A stretch of DNA of 8,757 bases, taken from Rhodospirillaceae bacterium. GTDB taxonomy: Bacteria; Pseudomonadota; Alphaproteobacteria; Rhodospirillales; Magnetospirillaceae. Where the stretch lies: the NCBI GenBank assembly GCA_030151865.1, contig JASLCK010000183.1, positions 1 through 8,757 on the forward strand, written 5' to 3'. The translations under genes and the position numbers were made by a program. Positions 6,204 through 8,757 of the stretch are shown one piece after another. Each line of letters begins with the position of its first letter. Positions within the stretch are counted from its first letter, which is position 1. The notes under the pieces were generated by a model. It was not told where the DNA came from, searched no databases, and saw nothing but the letters and a program-made list of their open reading frames with translations.

Positions 6204-6968
6204 ATGATCTGGGGAAGACTTTTCGGCACATTGATCGGCTTTAAGGTTGGCGGCCCGTTTGGCGCGTTGACCGGCTTCATCGTGGGCTTCTGGCTGGACA
6301 GCAAGGCCCGCCTCTGGTTTGGCGTCAATGCCCGCGCCCGTGCCACTTTCACCATGGGGCGGGGGGCGAGCAGCCAGGCCGAGCGGCAAAAAGTCTTTAC
6401 CGAATCGGTGGTCAGTCTGGCCGCCAAGCTGGCCAAGATCGACGGCGTGGTAACGCGGGAAGAAGTGGACGCCTTCAAGGCGCAGTTCCATATCCCCGCC
6501 GATCAGATGGCCGCGGTCGCCGCCCTTTACGACGAAGCCAAGCGCGATCCCTCGGGGTACGAGGACCATGCCCGCCGTCTGGCCCAGATGTTCAAGACCG
6601 CGCCCTTGCTGCTGTCGGACATCCTGGAGGCGCTGCACCGCATCGCCCTGGCCGACGGTAAGCTGCACCCGGCTGAATTGCAGTTTCTGGAAAATGTCGC
6701 GCGCATCTTTGGACTGGTGCGCAAAAGCGGCTTTGCCAATGATGCCGGACAGATGGGCGACGATGATCCTTACGCGACGCTGGGGGTGGCGCGCGGGGCA
6801 TCGATGGCCGAAATCAAGGCGGCATGGCGCAAACTGTCCCGCGAACATCACCCCGACACCCTGATGGCGAAAGGCATGCCCAAGGAAATGATCGATATGG
6901 CAACCCACAAGATGGCCGCCATCAATGCCGCCTATGACCGCATCCGCGCCGAACGGGGGGAGAACTGA
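6204..6968 (+). CDS. djlA: DjlA-like co-chaperone: membrane anchor, TerB domain, C-terminal J domain
   Basis: A 254-residue protein with the order seen in DjlA (about 270 residues in E. coli). A short glycine-rich hydrophobic N-terminus (residues 2-31, MIWGRLFGTLIG onward) resembles the DjlA membrane anchor. A TerB-like helical domain follows (about 60-175), with the acidic repeats KIDGVVTREE (78-87) and ADGKLHPAEL (150-159). A J domain closes the protein (about 188-250; DPYATLGV, then the diagnostic HPD at 216-218). J domains stimulate DnaK ATPase, so a role in folding or quality control near the inner membrane is expected. The ATG at 6204 lacks a clear Shine-Dalgarno sequence, but it gives the DjlA-like N-terminus and no other usual start codon follows the in-frame TAG at 6159-6161. 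The gene begins 53 bp after the regulator and overlaps uup by 1 nt. Divergence from the enterobacterial protein makes the symbol provisional. Confidence 0.88.
   Translation: MIWGRLFGTLIGFKVGGPFGALTGFIVGFWLDSKARLWFGVNARARATFTMGRGASSQAERQKVFTESVVSLAAKLAKIDGVVTREEVDAFKAQFHIPADQMAAVAALYDEAKRDPSGYEDHARRLAQMFKTAPLLLSDILEALHRIALADGKLHPAELQFLENVARIFGLVRKSGFANDAGQMGDDDPYATLGVARGASMAEIKAAWRKLSREHHPDTLMAKGMPKEMIDMATHKMAAINAAYDRIRAERGEN
6955..6962 (+). promoter_or_regulatory. Ribosome binding site for coupled uup start
   Basis: GGGGGGAG inside the last codons of the J-domain gene sits five bases before the ATG at 6968. That ATG shares its A with the upstream stop (TGATG, 6966-6970), which favours re-initiation by the same ribosomes. 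This fixes the uup start. Confidence 0.65.
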
Positions 6969-8757
6969 TGGCTCCGCCGCCCCTGTTGGCCCTGCGCGAA
7001 GGCTTTGTGACTTTTGGCGGCCGCCCGCTGTTTACCGGCGTGACCCTTCAGGTCGGGCGTGGGGAAAAGTGCTGTCTGGTGGGCCGCAACGGCAGCGGCA
7101 AATCGACGCTGCTCAAGGTGATGGCGGGCGAGGTGCTGCTGGACAGCGGCGAACGCTTTATCCAGCCCGGCATCCGTCTGGCCTATCTGAACCAGGACCC
7201 CACCATCGATGCCCCCACCATTGCCGATTGGGTGGCCCAAGGTCTGCCGGAAAACGAGCGCGACCAGCGTTACCGCGTCGATGCGGTGCTGGAAGCCCTG
7301 AAGGTGGACGGCAGCCGCGCCACCGCCAACCTGTCGGGCGGCGAGGGCCGCCGCGCCGCCCTGGCCCGCGCCTTGGTGGGCGAACCCGACGCCCTGCTGC
7401 TGGACGAACCGACCAACCATCTGGATTTGCCGTCGATTCTGTGGCTGGAACAGGAACTGGCCGCTTATAAGGGCGCGTTGGTGGTGATCAGCCATGACCG
7501 CGCCTTTTTGAACGCGGTGTCGCGCCAGACCCTGTGGCTGGACCGCGGCGTCGTGCGGCGCAGCGAACGGGGCTTCGACGATTTCGAACGCTGGCAGGAC
7601 GAGGTTTATACCGCCGAGGAAGCGGAAGAAGCCCGTATGGATAAAAGGCTGGCTGCCGAAACCCATTGGCTGCATCGCGGCGTCACCGCCCGGCGCAAGC
7701 GCAATATGGGGCGTCTGCATGCCCTGATGGATCTGCGCAAGGAAAAGGCCGAACGGGTCAAGGTGCAGGGCTCGGTCAAGCTGGGATCGGAAAGCGGCGA
7801 CGTCTCGGGCCGTCTGGTGATGGAAGCCAAGGGCATTTTCAAGTCCTTTGACGACCGGGTGATCTGCAACGACTTTTCCACCCGCATCATGCGCGGCGAC
7901 CGTGTCGGCCTGTTGGGGCCGAACGGTGCGGGCAAGACCACCATCTTGCGCATGCTGACCGGCGACATCGCCCCCGATGCGGGCGAAGTGCGCCAGGGCA
8001 CCAATCTGCAAATCGCTTATTTCGACCAACGCCGGTCCCAGTTGGACCCGGACGCCACGGTCTGGCACACCCTGACCGACGGCTCGGGCGATATGGTCAA
8101 TGTGCGCGGCACGCCGCGCCATGTGGTCGGCTATATGCGCGATTTCCTGTTCGAGGACCGTCAGGCCCAGTCGCCGGTCCGCTCTCTGTCGGGGGGCGAG
8201 CGCAACCGTCTGCTGTTGGCCAAGCTGCTGGCCAAGCCGTCCAACCTGATGATCCTGGACGAACCGACCAACGATCTCGACCTGGATACCCTGGACCTGC
8301 TGGAAGAGATGCTGGCCGATTACGACGGCACCCTGATCGTGGTCAGCCACGACCGTGACTTCCTGGACCGTCTGGTCACCAGCGTCATCGCCGTGGAAGG
8401 CGAGGGCAAGGTCAGCGAGTGGGTGGGCGGCTATAGCGATTATCTGCGCCAGCGTCCCCAGCCCACCGCGTCGGCCCAAGCCGCCGCGCCCAAACCGCAA
8501 GCGCGGGAAGACAAGCCCAAGACCGCCACCAAGCTGTCCTATAAGGATCAGCGGGAGTTGGACGACTTGCCCGCTCGCCTGGAAAAGCTGACGGCGGCGG
8601 TGGACAAGCTGGAAGCCGAAATGGCCGACCCATCGCTTTATTCCAAGAATCCGGCCCGCTTCGCCGAGGTGACGGCCAAGCTGGAACAGGCCCGCGCCGA
8701 CCACGCCGCCGCCGAGGAACGCTGGCTGGAACTGGAAATGAAGCGCGAAGAACTGGC
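6968..8757 (+). CDS. uup: ABC-F family ATPase Uup (3' end outside window)
   Basis: 596 codons are present with no stop; E. coli Uup has about 635 residues, so probably only a short C-terminal piece is missing. There are two ATP-binding cassettes and no membrane segments, as in ABC-F proteins. Cassette 1 has Walker A GRNGSGKS (39-46), LSGGE (122-126) and Walker B/catalytic LLLDEPTNHLD (143-153). The charged inter-domain linker covers about 200-270. Cassette 2 has GPNGAGKT (317-324), LSGGE (407-411) and LDEPTNDLD (430-438). A proline/alanine/lysine-rich hinge (about 498-520) leads to the Uup-type C-terminal coiled coil (about 524-596; KLSYKDQRELDDLPARLEKL region), which binds DNA in characterised Uup. 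Uup acts at the ribosome and in genome stability (loss raises precise transposon excision in E. coli). The linker and C-terminal domain favour Uup over EttA or YheS. The start is translationally coupled to the J-domain gene. Confidence 0.95.
   Translation, partial: MAPPPLLALREGFVTFGGRPLFTGVTLQVGRGEKCCLVGRNGSGKSTLLKVMAGEVLLDSGERFIQPGIRLAYLNQDPTIDAPTIADWVAQGLPENERDQRYRVDAVLEALKVDGSRATANLSGGEGRRAALARALVGEPDALLLDEPTNHLDLPSILWLEQELAAYKGALVVISHDRAFLNAVSRQTLWLDRGVVRRSERGFDDFERWQDEVYTAEEAEEARMDKRLAAETHWLHRGVTARRKRNMGRLHALMDLRKEKAERVKVQGSVKLGSESGDVSGRLVMEAKGIFKSFDDRVICNDFSTRIMRGDRVGLLGPNGAGKTTILRMLTGDIAPDAGEVRQGTNLQIAYFDQRRSQLDPDATVWHTLTDGSGDMVNVRGTPRHVVGYMRDFLFEDRQAQSPVRSLSGGERNRLLLAKLLAKPSNLMILDEPTNDLDLDTLDLLEEMLADYDGTLIVVSHDRDFLDRLVTSVIAVEGEGKVSEWVGGYSDYLRQRPQPTASAQAAAPKPQAREDKPKTATKLSYKDQRELDDLPARLEKLTAAVDKLEAEMADPSLYSKNPARFAEVTAKLEQARADHAAAEERWLELEMKREEL

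Noticed and set aside
6932..8704. 590-codon open frame on the minus strand across uup
   Set aside because: It lies opposite a clear ABC-F coding frame with Walker and signature motifs. The translation is rich in Q, H, R, G and A with no domain, as expected from the antisense of GC-rich codons.

Overview
The window looks like chromosomal DNA of a GC-rich alphaproteobacterium, probably in the Rhodospirillales and close to Magnetospirillum. I infer this from codon use, third-position GC preference and the style of the proteins; there is no rRNA or other marker to prove it. It is densely coded: six recognisable genes plus the last 29 codons of a seventh. I see no tRNA, rRNA, CRISPR array, insertion sequence, transposase or attachment site, and the longest stretch without a gene is 119 bp.

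Left part (1-3957, + strand): nucleotide second-messenger genes. The tail of an unidentified gene overlaps by 8 nt the start of a GAF-GAF-PAS class III adenylyl cyclase that has the architecture of cyanobacterial CyaB1 and all the catalytic residues. After a 119-bp gap holding two adjacent hairpins comes a membrane protein with a periplasmic Cache-type sensor and a cytoplasmic GGDEF domain. Its GGDEF signature is degenerate (SASEL) but it keeps the RxxD inhibitory-site motif, so it reads as a c-di-GMP-binding or signalling protein rather than a synthase.

Middle part (3959-6150): a divergent pair. On the minus strand is a flavin-binding protein of the pyridoxamine 5'-phosphate oxidase-like family. 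On the plus strand is a MocR/GntR regulator with an aminotransferase-like domain (PdxR type). The 98-bp region between them carries three copies of a GTGGAC-like half-site. The outer two form a perfect 9-bp inverted repeat closely matching the known PdxR box (AAAGTGG..CT). The simplest reading is a self-contained vitamin B6-responsive unit in which the regulator senses PLP and controls itself and the oxidase-like gene. The oxidase-like gene is tail-to-tail with the Cache-GGDEF gene, with 1 bp between the stop codons.

Right part (6204-8757, + strand): a DjlA-like co-chaperone (N-terminal membrane segment, TerB domain, C-terminal J domain) whose stop codon overlaps by 1 nt the start of an ABC-F ATPase of the Uup type. 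The Uup gene runs off the window a few residues before its expected end. A 590-codon open frame on the opposite strand of uup is a codon-bias shadow.

Nothing here amounts to a wholly new system. The parts most worth a second look are the degenerate GGDEF protein with an intact I-site next to a tandem-GAF adenylyl cyclase, and the PdxR-type operator set in front of a PNPOx-like gene of unknown substrate.
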